From: Isoetes taiwanensis
Lineage: Eukaryota > Streptophyta > Lycopodiopsida > Isoetales > Isoetaceae
Length of the DNA stretch: 64,000 bases
Direction: 5' to 3'
NCBI GenBank assembly: GCA_021234155.1
Contig: JAJEKV010000872.1
Coordinates: 1-64,000, forward strand
Shown here one piece after another: positions 11,771 to 22,499 of this stretch. Below the pieces are notes generated by a model that worked only from the letters and a program-made list of their open reading frames with translations, had not been told where the DNA came from and did no database searches. How positions within the stretch are numbered: the stretch's first letter is position 1; each line of letters opens with the position of its first letter. The translations under genes were made by a program, and so were the position numbers.

Positions 11771-11849
11771 CCATTGATATGACTAAATGAAAGATGTTGC
11801 ACATATAAAGCAATTACCCGCCATGTCAAGATGACTTGATGGGGGTAGA

Positions 11850-13440
11850 TTGATCGATGTTATTGGCGGTGTACGCTGGGGCCGAATTTGCGGGGCGCCC
11901 CTCGCATCGTGTCAGTCAAACCGTGGAGTTGTTTTATTCTGTATGTGCATTGAAGTCTACAACTCGGTCCCGAACCACACATCACGGTGTATGTCATCAT
12001 ATATAGATCGACATACCGGATCCATCCTATCCACATACATGTTGTAGAATTAGAGAAGTTGGACTCTGCATGTGGAAAATGGCGTGCTGCAAGAAAAAGC
12101 TATCACTCACCGCGGTTCTACCTCGGGGCGAGCTAGCGGTTGTGTTTGCTCATCATCGGGCGCAAACCGATGGTGCCAAATTTGTGTGGTAATGGGCGAC
12201 ACCGCATATCCTCGTTTGAAATCTAACCTTCCTCCCATAGGATTGAACCCCGCCAAACACAACCGTGCCAACCGAGGGGGCGGGCATCATTTATATTTAA
12301 AGCCATCTTTTTGACCTAGTTGAGCTTTCCACGGCCCTTTAGCCTCCTTTAAGCCCCCTCCTTCTGTTGCCCACCCCACGGTAATAGAGGAACCATAGAA
12401 GCATTGCATCCCTCAACCTACCCCACCCGATATGCACGCCGATGAGCAAGAACATGGCGCATACAATGGCAAGACAATTCTCTCCACGAGGCGGACATGG
12501 CATCGAGATTTCTCTAAGAGAGTACATCGACACCATCCTGTTCGCAGACAAGATGACATCGGCAAGATAAATAGATATACTCAAAAGGGCTTGAGATCAA
12601 AACACGCGGCAAACAAGCATCAGGTCATAAAAAGGCGGAGTACACCCATATAGCAATGAGCCATGTGAATCCATCCTCGTCCACTACACGGAACAAACAT
12701 CTAAGGGAAAAATGGAAGCTGATTCAAGCCATAGTGGAAGGCAATGCGGTCGGATTGCATCTTTGATAGAGGAAGTGTAGGCCTCCATGCTCGGTTGCTC
12801 AAGAAGCAACTCGACCTAAAAGCAAAAGCGGTAGCGTTTCGGCATGGAGACCCGATCCAACGACGAGGATGGCCTTCCCTAGCACACGTGGAAAGGCAAA
12901 AGAAGGCGGGGACTTTGGGACCTCCATACCATTTTGGAAACCCTATCCACTAGAATGGATACTATAACTTCGAGACAAAGAACGGTTCATGCGAGGGGAG
13001 ACCCGGGCGACCTGCTGCTACTGCCAGGCGTATGGGACGGCAGCCCGGGCCCAAAAGACCTTATAGGTGCTAGTGAGACGAACAAGAACACCTCCGGACC
13101 TCTCAAAGGCAAGCTCAGCAATGGAGCACTTCTTGGCTAAAGGAAGCAGTTGGCCTCCAAACTTCGTGGATTGGAGCACAGGTCGGTGGGGCAAGCAAGA
13201 TCATGAGGCACGAGGGCAGGGCTGCACACTCGCAGGCAACGGCCTACATGCAGAGGCTCATGAGCAAATCCGCACACGCAGCGGAGCCAAAGCAAGATGT
13301 GCTCCGGCAAGAGCTTAGGTCTGAACCGAGATGGAGAGGGCGATGTGTGCAAAAAATGGAGGCGGTCAGCATATTTCTTCAAAGATCTCACGATATACGA
13401 ATCGAGGGTATTATATCCGGCCGCTAGAGTGAGAGCAGCC
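11850..13440. other. GC-richer unrecognised segment
   Basis: This stretch is clearly richer in G and C than its neighbours and has short open frames on both strands. None carries a domain I can name. A weak resemblance to a LINE palm motif on the plus strand (IDTILFADKMTSA near 12530) hints at old retroelement sequence, but the opposite strand gives an equally tempting reading, so I do not call it. Confidence 0.35.
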
Positions 13441-14182
13441 CGGGCAGATCAGCCTTGACATCTTTTAATGCACTTTAAAAACTGACTCGTGTTACGCATC
13501 ACGAAGTCACATAAAGAGCACTAATTTTCAATGCAGGGGAAGGCCTCACTCCATTTGAGCTAAGTAAAGAGGAAGAATTAGGCAAAATAAGAGAAGCAAG
13601 AAAAAGCCCCTCGAGGGGGGGGGACAATTCTGAGGAGGCATGGCTATCATTTGGGATTATTGGCCAGTTCTTGGATTGGTTATCATTTGCGATTATTGGC
13701 CTTGATCCTTGGAATTTGGTTATATCTTCTTCTTTGTTTCTTTGCGAGGGTTTTCTTCATTTTTCTTCTGTTTTATTTTTCTTTATTTTATTTTACTTCA
13801 TATATTCTTGTGGGGCCTTGCCCCTAGTTTTGTTGTAGTTGCAGTGTTCCTATCATCCATAGCTCTTAGTAGTCTCCATGGATGTTAAATTGCATATGTG
13901 GTGGATGGTGTTTATCTCTTGAATTCAAATTCGGAGTTGTCTTTGCATATTACTAGGCCGAACATCAGATTTATAGAAGGCTTTAGAAAATATTAATGCT
14001 TGTATTGGTTTCTCGCTGATCATAATTTTGCTTTGCTTTACAACGTCAAAAAAAAAGGGAGAGAGAGATTCAATGTTTAGTCATATGCTTTATGTTGTTC
14101 CTCCATTCATAGTGTTCTTTCCGTATGTTATATTATGGGTATTAAGTATACGTTATAAGAACGGTATTATAAGTATGCATTA
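13440..14182. other. Non-coding stretch left of the Helitron candidate
   Basis: No gene recognised. The phrase TATGTTATATTATGGGT occurs here (about 14125-14141) and again at about 16547-16563 beyond the Helitron candidate, so sequences on both sides of that element belong to one repetitive context. Confidence 0.4.
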
Positions 14183-16480
14183 TCTTATATTATAATGTTA
14201 TGTTATAGCGTGTGTCGTGATTCGTGAACCAGGCCCTAGATTGGACGGTTGAGGATTTGATCTTAACCAATAGTGAGGGTAATGTGTGCATGTTTTCAAA
14301 TAAAATTTCATCTTGACCATTGCTTCGACGATTCTCTCAAACAGGCAGTCAAATTGAAAAGGGCAGAAGGGAAGGGAAAAGAGAAAGGAGAAAAGGGAAA
14401 AGAGACGGAGAAACTGAGAAAAAGAAAAAGGAGGATGAAAGGGGTAAAGGGCAAAAGGAAAGGGAATAGAAAGGAGCATGGAAAAAAAGGAAAAGGGAAA
14501 ATAAAAAGGGGGAGGAGGGGGGAGAGAGCAAAAAAGGACACCAAGAAAGGGGAAGAGAAAAAGGGCAGGGAAGGGTAGAAAAGAGAAAGGAAAAGGGACA
14601 TGGAAAGAAGGAAGAGAAAAAGCAAAGGAAGAAGGAAAGGGAACGGGAAAAGAAAAAGGGAGGGGAAAGAGGAAGGGAAAAAGGGCATGAGGAAAGAGGA
14701 AGAAGAAAGGGAGGAAAAGAAAGGGAAAAAAAGGAAGAGAAAGGGTGAGGAAGGGAAAAAAAAAAAAAAAAAGGGGGGAAAGGGAAGAAAAAAGGCCACG
14801 AGGAAAAAGGTAGAGGGAAAAATGGGCAAAGGGAATGAAAAAAGAGCATTGTCAAAAGGGAAAGGGAAAAAAAAGTGGAAAAATTTGAAGGAAAAAGGGG
14901 TGAGAAAAAAGAAAAACGAAAAGAAAAGAAAAAAAAAGGTGGAGAGGAGGAAATGGGGGAAAAGCGGGCAAGGGAAAAAAAAAGGAAGAGAAAAGAAAGA
15001 GTCGAGAGGAGGAAAAGGAAGAAAAAACCATATCTAAAAGGAAAAAGAAAAGAGGCATGGTGGGGATAAGAGAAAAGGAAAATAGAAAAAAGGTAAAAGG
15101 AATATGAAAAGGGAGGAAAAAGATAGGGGAAAAGAAAAGGAAAGGGAAAAAAGGGAGTGGAAAATAGAAAAGGAAAACATGAAAAAGAAAAAAAAAAAAA
15201 AAAAAAGGGGGGGGAAAAATAATAGGAAAAAGGGGGCGTGGTGAAAGGCAAAAGGAAAAGAGGCGGTAAACAGAAAAATAGAAAGGGGAGGGGAACAAAA
15301 AGGAAGAGGAAACTAGAAAAGGGAAAAGCGAGGAATGGAAAAGGGGAAAATAGAAAAAGAAAGGAAAAGGGAAGGGGAGGAGGGAAAAAAAAAAGGCAAA
15401 TACAAATAGGAAAAAAACGAAGAAAAAATAGAAAAGAAAAAAGGGAAAGTGGAAAACAAAAATGAGGAAAAGGGAAATGGGGTAGTGGAAGAGAAAAACA
15501 AGGGAAGAGGGAAAAGGAAAAGAAAAAGGAGGGGAAAAGAGAACAAAAAAGGCCATGAGGAAAAGAGGAAGAGGAAAAGAGGAAAAAGGAAAAGGAAAAA
15601 AAGAAGAGAGAGAAAAAGAAAAAAAAAAAAGGGTGAAAAGAGAACAAAAAAAAAAAAAAAAAATGGAAAAGAAAAGGAAAAAGTGGATCATCAAAAAGGA
15701 AAGAGAAAAAAAGGTGGGAAAAAAAGGTATGAGCAAAAAAAAAAAAAATAGAAAAGAAAAAAAAAAGGAAGATAGAAATTGTAAAAAAGGAGGAAAATGG
15801 AAGAAAAAAGGCCATTGATAAAAAGAAAAAAAAAAGGGGAATGAAGGGCATAGGAAAAAAAAGGAAAATAGAAAAGGTAAAAGGAAAAAGGGAATGTGAA
15901 AAGAGGGAGGAAAAAAAGGAAAAATAGGAAAAGGGGAGTAAGAAAAGGGAAGTGGAAAAATAGAAAGAGCAACGTGAAAAAAAAGGTAAAAAGAGAAAGG
16001 AGAATAGTAAAAAGCATGGGTGAAAGGCAAAGGGAAAAGGAAAAGAGAAAAAAAATAAAACGGGAAAATAGAAAGGGGATGCGAAAAAAAGAAAAATAGA
16101 AAAGGGAAAAGGAAAAAGTAAAGGAAAAAAAGGGAAAAAAGGAGGGGAAGGGAAAAAAGGAAAAAGGCAAGCATAAATAGGAAAAAGGGGAAGAAAAATA
16201 GAAAAACAAAAACATGGAAGCGGAAAATAGAAAGGAAATGGAATAGTGGAAAAAAGAAAAATATAAAATGGAAAATAAAAAGGGAAAGGGGGCCCAGGAG
16301 GGAGGAGAAAAGAAACAAAAAGCAAAAGGAAAAGAGAAAAAAAAAAATAAGAGGAAGTGAGAAACATAGTCGAATGCTTTTGATTGTGTAATTTTATAAA
16401 CTTGAATTCATTTAACAACTGCTCCAGTGTAGCATTTACAGTTTCCAGCTATACCCAGCAATGCTAGGCTCCATTTCTAG
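14183..16480 (+). mobile_element. Candidate non-autonomous Helitron
   Basis: The 5' end is TCTTATATTATAATG, preceded by A. The 3' end is CCATTTCTAG, followed by T. This gives the A/T flanks and TC...CTRR ends of Helitrons. Just inside the 3' end lies a short imperfect hairpin (CCCAGCAATGCTAGG, 16454-16468) with an 8-bp spacer to CTAG. Two better hairpins of the same pattern occur at 47205 and 48119. The 5' region contains GATTGGACGGTTGAGGATTT, comparable to the CGGCCGTC and GGACCGTCAGATC motifs near the second candidate 5' end at 41909. No Rep/helicase gene is present. The interior is almost all polypurine tract. Confidence 0.5.
14356..16366 (+). repeat. Two-kilobase polypurine/polypyrimidine tract
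   Basis: For about 2 kb nearly every plus-strand base is A or G. The tract has the texture GGAAAA, GGGAAAA, AGAAAA, with isolated C or T bases. It is not a simple-unit microsatellite; motif lengths vary. The minus strand is almost pure pyrimidine and cannot contain stop codons except at the rare interruptions, which explains the very long F/L/S/P-rich open frame (16418-14349). Such tracts can form intramolecular triplexes (H-DNA) and impede polymerases; that is known of the sequence class and not shown here. Confidence 0.95.
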
Positions 16481-18400
16481 TATAATGTTATAATGTTATC
16501 GTGGACGTTATCATGCATATGTTATCGTTAATCATATGTTCTTTCCATATGTTATATTATGGGTCTTCGTGGACGTTAAAATTTTATATTCTATCTTATT
16601 CTATTCTATTTTAATGGCACAAAAAAGTTAATCGGTCAATGACATTTCTATGTCCATAAAGTTTCCTACATGCAAAGCCACCTCCAATATCCCTATTTTA
16701 CATTTCTTCTACATTAGATGTATACGCACCCACTCGACTTATGAATCTTCATAACACATCTTTGTACAAATTCGAGAGGTTTTTGCACCCATTATAAGAT
16801 AGTATAGAAGTTCACTTTTATTCCAAAGATTCTAGACCTTTTCCACATAATGCAAATAATTCCTTGACACCGTTCTGGTTGCCTTTCTAAGTTCAATAAT
16901 TATCACTGCCAATCTAAACAACCGTACATATGTCTATGACTACAAACCCCCACTTATTGTATATGCCATCCACATCTTCCACCCTCCATTCCACACAGAC
17001 AGATTACCCATGCCTACAAAGGTAAATCTCCAACCAAAACACGGTATTAGACTCGTAAATTGGTCTGTATTGGGAAATTGATATTAGGCTCGTAAATATA
17101 CCTATATTGTGCAAGTCGCGTAGCAAAACGAGTATTAGGCAAGTCGAATGTTCAAAAAAGCAAAGAAACCTGTTAAAAACAAGGCTCCAACCTAATCATA
17201 TTAGGCAAGTCGAATAAAAGCAAAGAAACTTGCTCGAACCCATACAAGGGAGCCTTAAAACCAACACACTATCCACCACGCTAAACACTTTACTTGTAAT
17301 GTGGCAATATTTATTATTTTGAATTAAAGTCTGAAAAGGGGCTATATTTCAAGGGACTAATATTTCGTCTGTCTTAATTATGCAATGACTATTCATTTGC
17401 ACTTCATGTTCCAAAAACAACCAAATTTACTTCGTATTCACTGTTGACGCCACGCAGGTGCCCGCTTTTCCTACTAAATAGATTTCATACCCCTACATAG
17501 CCAATTTTTTTATTTCTAGGGAAAATTTATATCCCTAAATATAGCCATAGGCCATGCACTAGAGTTGTGCTAGCTTGTTTACTTATATAAACATCTACCT
17601 AGATAAACCTTTAGATTGAACCAGATTTACAACCTGGTATCAAGTATGCATGCTGAAAATCATTGTACATTAAACGTTTGGATTTCAAATCACCTCTTGT
17701 AACATCGCCACTTATAATGTAAAACGGTTGATTTTTAACTCTAAATGAGAGAGAACTTTTAACCGCAGAACACGGGGACTTTGGTTGCCTGCATGCAGAA
17801 AAAGATCCTCCATTGCAGTCTTACATGGAGTGTTCTTATTATGGCTTGGGTTTTATTAAAATTCTCATCCCCAAAGCTGCAGATAGAGATGTGACTACGC
17901 ATATTCGTCTACAGTGAACACTTTTCCTGCTAATAACCACTCTGTTAATGATATATTTGCATAAGATGCATTAGACTACGTAAATTTGACTTCTGAGGTC
18001 CAGCACGGAGCTCAAAAAATAACCATTGGGAGCATCATTACACACCCCAGAAGTTGACATCATACAATATCCCTGTCCCCTGCTGTTGATTTAAACTGGC
18101 ACCAGTATGACACACTGATCGGAAATTCACACTACCATTTTCTAAATGTTCAATTAGTTCATTGTAGATAAATCAAAAAGCACATTGCAAGCACATCAGT
18201 TTAATCTTTCATGTTGTTATCTACATTGTAATGTAAAAACAGATGAGAACCAACTCTCCACCAATAGTAGTTGTCTTCTCAGCTAATAATGTTTTAACCA
18301 ATGGCTTACAAAGAAATAGCAGTTGTTCAGAATACGCATGAACATTACAACTGGGTTGCAACTATGATATTATTAGATTTTTTGTGAGACTACGCATTCC
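16481..18400. other. Non-coding stretch upstream of the PWI-RRM gene's 3' end
   Basis: No protein-coding signal recognised. It contains one tRNA-like segment on the minus strand (separate entry). The right end probably holds the 3' untranslated region and terminator of the neighbouring gene, but no clear polyadenylation signal could be fixed. Confidence 0.4.
17226..17292 (-). repeat. tRNA-like head, probable SINE relic
   Basis: Read on the minus strand, this contains an A-box-like TAGCGTGGTGGATAGTG and, after suitable spacing, a B-box-like ATGGGTTCGAGCAAG. It is not a functional tRNA: no cloverleaf with a proper acceptor stem is apparent. A SINE head is the likeliest source. No target duplication was identified. 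Confidence 0.45.
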
Positions 18401-18632
18401 ATGCAGCCTTTTAGCTCCATTCGCATCCTCTTAGATATATGTATACATTCAATACCATGGCATTATTGTGATACAGAAAGGCTGCAGAATGCATTGCAGT
18501 TAGATCTCGTACTAACCTGGTGCCAAAATCGTACCGTGTTTACCTCGTGGATTAGATCCTTCCAGGCTTGGTCATGCAGTCGCTGGCTTCTGTTGAATCT
18601 CCTTCCAATATAAACACACAGCAAAGTAGATC

Positions 18633-21600
18633 TTACAGCTGGTTGCTCTTTTGATCTTGTACGGTTACTGCTGTTTCGGTTGAAACTGCATTTCTCACGT
18701 ACGAAAAAGATTTTTTAGATCTAACAGGACCCACCGCTGATCTGTACCCATTCACAGAATGCCCACTTTTGGATGAAGCAACAGATGAAGCAACAACACC
18801 AGCACCAGCACCAGCACCAGCACCAGCACTATCAAGGCGGGCACATGTTTGATTTCCATTAGTGCCTCCTGAAACTTCACGTTTCCACTGCATATGCACA
18901 GCACCTGTAAAAGGCCTCAATGCCCTTGGTGGGCGCAAAGGATATGGAGATCCTCTTAAATAGGGTCCCCGAGGTATTGTCCTGATAGGCAAGTGCATAG
19001 GCTGCCTTAACTGTGTACGGACAGGAACACCAGACTCATGACTGGCTGCATCCTTTCGAACCACCTGTAATAATGAATTCGTTAGACATATATTGCGTAT
19101 GAACAATGTCTTCATGTGAGAAGATTAACCTTCAGAGGACGCGAAAGTAAGCACGAGTCATTCAAAGCCAAGGCTTTGTCAACTGCATCTTTTGAAAAGA
19201 ACTCCACATATGCAGACCTAAACGGAATGATGTATACAAAGCAATCACCAAATAGGCCTAAAAAAAGTAAAAAGATAGGGAGAGGGAGAGGGAGGGAGGG
19301 CTTGGAAATACCCTTTCGGCTTTCCAGAAACTCCATCCGTTAATAAAGTAACTTTTACGACATCACCACAAGGAGAAAAATGAGCACTAATAGCCTCTTT
19401 TGTTGTTGCAAAGTGAACCTGCAAAATGCCAAATATACAAAGGTAACTATCAACAATAAGTTATAAAATTTGCTGCTAAACACCAGATACTAACATTGGT
19501 AATAAACACAGTGCGACTGTCAGCATCATCTTCGATTGACTGCAAAAGTGGTTTCACAACTCCTACAGCACCCGAGAAAACAGAAGATGTTAGAACCTTG
19601 AATATATAACGCTAGAACAACATAAAGAAAGAACATGCATCATATTACATGTATAACCACTGCAACAGTCCACATTATCATAGGCTCTACCTGGTGTAGG
19701 AGTAGTTGCAGCCTTTTGAACCTCCTTCGCAACCTCATCTTGCCGTGCACGCAGCTTGGTCATTTCCAGCTCCACTTGCCTCAATTTTCTTTTCATATCC
19801 AGTACGTCCTACACAGACCACATAACCATGAGCATTTGCACAGCTTTAATTACTGCCGTCAACTAGCACTTACTTTCTCTGCTTTAATATCTGAATCATC
19901 GGATCTGATTTGTAGCTCAGAAGAGGGAGCAACAAAAAGAGGTTCGTCACGAGTATCCTCGTTATTAACTGAGGCACCTTCAGTCTTTCCCATTGCATCT
20001 CCGCTCTGTAGCACCACTTTATTTTCCTGGTTACTTCTAAACGATGTCCCTTCTGACTTTATATGGGGCATGGAAAGTTCATTGTTGATATTTCTCGGAT
20101 TTCTATCATGCTTCCAAGGCAAGCTTTCCCTAGATTCTGGTATTTCTTCAATACATTGTTCAGCCTGCTTGTCAATATTAATCCTCTCTTCCATGTAAAA
20201 ATCTTGACTATCCCCAGTTACAATATTTCCAGAATCACCGCCGAAAGAATACTCTACTTTACTATGGTCACTCACACTTGCTGGAGTATTTTCAACTCTG
20301 CCTGGTCGATTGCTTGCCCCTCTTCGATTTTCAGCATGTAAATTTTCAAGTTCTGCAGGTTGCATTGTTATCTCGTCCTTGCTGGTGCTTGTGGTGACTT
20401 CTTCCTGAGGCTCTGGCCTGTGACCAAGTCGATCCCAGACACTTCCAGCAAATCTGCATTTGCCCTTTGTGTAACTGTTAACATCATCTGCAGCATCGGC
20501 TGCTGCCTTCATAGCTATGAGCATTCCCCCTTGCTTTGCCAATGTATGACGAGGCCGTACGTCGTGTGTCTTTCCATTGGAATCTGCCATTGAATCTGGA
20601 TGGCCTGTAAGTATATCAGCATCTATTAGTTCATTTATGCTGATATCAACTACATATAACATGGAAAACAGAGCCTCACCATTGTCTAAAGCAACCACTG
20701 AACGCAGACGTTTATCCTTTCTAGTTGTCCCAGCTGGAGCAACAGCATCTCTTACCGCGGACTCTAATAGCCGTCTAGAAACTCGTGGTGGAGATATTCT
20801 GGGATGTGGAGATAACCTGTCTTGATCAGGCATATCATCCTGCATTGGCTCAAAAATGTCAAAAATTTTACCCTTAAAATAGCCTTTAATTAAAAAAAAA
20901 TTGAATGACTCTGGATTTTATAACTGACCTTGGCCTCTTTACTGTCCAGGCGCCCTTTCCCCCTTCGTGACCAAGGTTCTGGTGATCGGCGGCGTTTTGA
21001 TTCTCTGGGACGGGCATTGTCTTTATTATGGGTTTCACGCATGCTACTGTACCCATCTTTATGTTTCCCTCTTCCTGATGCATCATGATGTTCATCTCGA
21101 TGTTCAGACTTTACTTTTCCTGCAATTTCATGATGCTCGGAGCTAATTATGTCTTCCAATGGTTCATGACCCTTGGATTTGTGGTGTTCACTTTTCACTT
21201 TTTCTGACGAGTGTGCATGGCTATCATCCCTTCTGGATTTTGTTGAGACGTGTTCACTGTGTTTCTTACTTTTGACTGGTAGGTTATCATTTTCAACAGT
21301 TTTGTTCTCCCCAGACTATGAAAAGAAAATAGGACAAGGTTCAATAATTCAATTTTCACAAGCTATACAATACACGGAATCCAACATACCTGCCCATTTT
21401 GTGTTTCAACTGTACATTTAGTCTGATCGGGTTTCTGTTCTTCGTCGATAGTCCTTGGGTACTCATTTTCAACTGAAGTGTACAGCCTTTTGTTTGCCGT
21501 CAGGTGATCCCAAAGCCTAAGATAGAAATGCCAATTAAGTGAGAGCAGAACAAAATCTGTATAGTTCCCAAGGCATGGAAAGGCAACAGCAAAGACATGA

Positions 21601-22211
21601 TCTGAGATATACCATTTAACAAAAGCCTGAGTCTGCTCCCCAAGAAAAGCTTCAAGATCAGCTGCTGCCTGTGTCTGTTGCTTCCCATGTCCCACTAAAA
21701 CTACTACATATTCCTGCAAATACATCACCATACTGTGGGCAAAGAACCACAATTATATATTTAAGATTACATGTAAAGTTTGTTTTCATATGGTCATCGT
21801 AGGGATGTTGTTATTTATATGATTTTTTTAGGGTAGAGAACATCTGTAAGGAGTAGGCTCAGACTCATAAGGCAAATGCACATAACTACAAGGAAGAATA
21901 CCAAAGATAATGGCAATCTTTCATTCAAAAGACCTAGGTGGAAACGCAATTTCAAATCCTGGTGTTTCACATTGGAAAGAAACAAAACATACCGCCAATA
22001 CATCATCGGTATAGCTTCCCATGAATTCCGAGAGCTTCTCCCTAACTACACGGCGCAACTTTTCGGCCCCATCACTGGAAACATCTAAAGGAAAGGTCCG
22101 TCCCTTGGCAGCCCCGTTGGCAAGGTCCTCATGGGTGTCTGTTCCTGTTCCTTTTTCTGTTTCTGTTTCTATTTCTAAAGATGGTCCTTCCATTACAGAG
22201 GCGCTTCTCAT
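18633..22211 (-). CDS. PWI-like/RRM nuclear poly(A)-RNA binding protein (11 exons)
   Basis: Exons on the minus strand are 22211-21993, 21713-21613, 21516-21390, 21315-20929, 20839-20680, 20604-19874, 19808-19691, 19562-19495, 19418-19312, 19217-19130 and 19064-18633. All introns are GT-AG and the phases join to 845 residues. Residues about 50-125 (KLSEFMGSYTDDVLA, then EYVVVLVGHGKQ, DLEAFLGEQT and FVKWLWDHL) form a PWI-like fold as in the N terminus of Nab2/ZC3H14. A charged RS/HK-rich part follows, then a coiled coil (about 576-612). The RRM (about 630-703) has RNP2 VFITNV and RNP1 KGSAYVEF and resembles PABPN1. The C-terminal tail has RG/PR runs and an AGAGAG stretch. From memory the Arabidopsis AT3G12640 family has this plan. 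The likely role is nuclear mRNA binding and 3'-end or export quality control. No CCCH zinc finger was found. The first in-frame ATG at 22211 was taken as start; ATG 22193 is possible. Intron 5 (75 bp) is frame-neutral, so retaining it would add 25 residues. Confidence 0.9.
18797..18829 (-). repeat. In-frame hexanucleotide repeat coding Ala-Gly
   Basis: About five ACCAGC units on the plus strand lie in the last exon of the PWI-RRM gene. They encode the AGAGAGAG stretch of its tail. The frame is unaffected by whole-unit changes, so length may vary between alleles. Confidence 0.8.
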
Positions 22212-22499
22212 TAGGGCACCCACATCCAGGGGATCCGGCGCTAGACAGGTCACAGATTCCCGTGTTCTGGCATTGCTTCTGCTTCATTCAAGTCCGCCGG
22301 ATTCCAGCGGCCAGAATTCCTGGCCATTTGGACGAAGACGTAGAAAAAAGAAGGAAGAGAAACAAGGTCGCTGTTCTTGCAACGGAGACACCCAGGCGCT
22401 TCGGTATAATTATTTGGTCCTGTCTCAAATTTGGCCCGCCGACTACCCCTTGCGGATAAATCTAGGGTTTCTTTTGGTGCCCACAAAATAACCAAACCT

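Noticed and set aside
12339-12653. Possible LINE reverse transcriptase palm motif (ADK on plus strand, LADVILSAN on minus strand)
   Set aside because: Both strands give equally weak matches over a few residues, and no neighbouring reverse transcriptase blocks support either.
14349-16418. 689-residue open frame on the minus strand, plus long K/E/R/G-rich frames on the plus strand
   Set aside because: A nearly pure pyrimidine strand cannot contain stop codons, and the composition (F, L, S, P only) follows from the tract. No real protein is implied.
18633-22211. Assignment of the PWI-RRM protein as a CCCH zinc-finger protein (RBM26/27 type)
   Set aside because: The spliced protein contains no C-x7-8-C-x5-C-x3-H motif, and the RRM is closer in wording to PABPN1.
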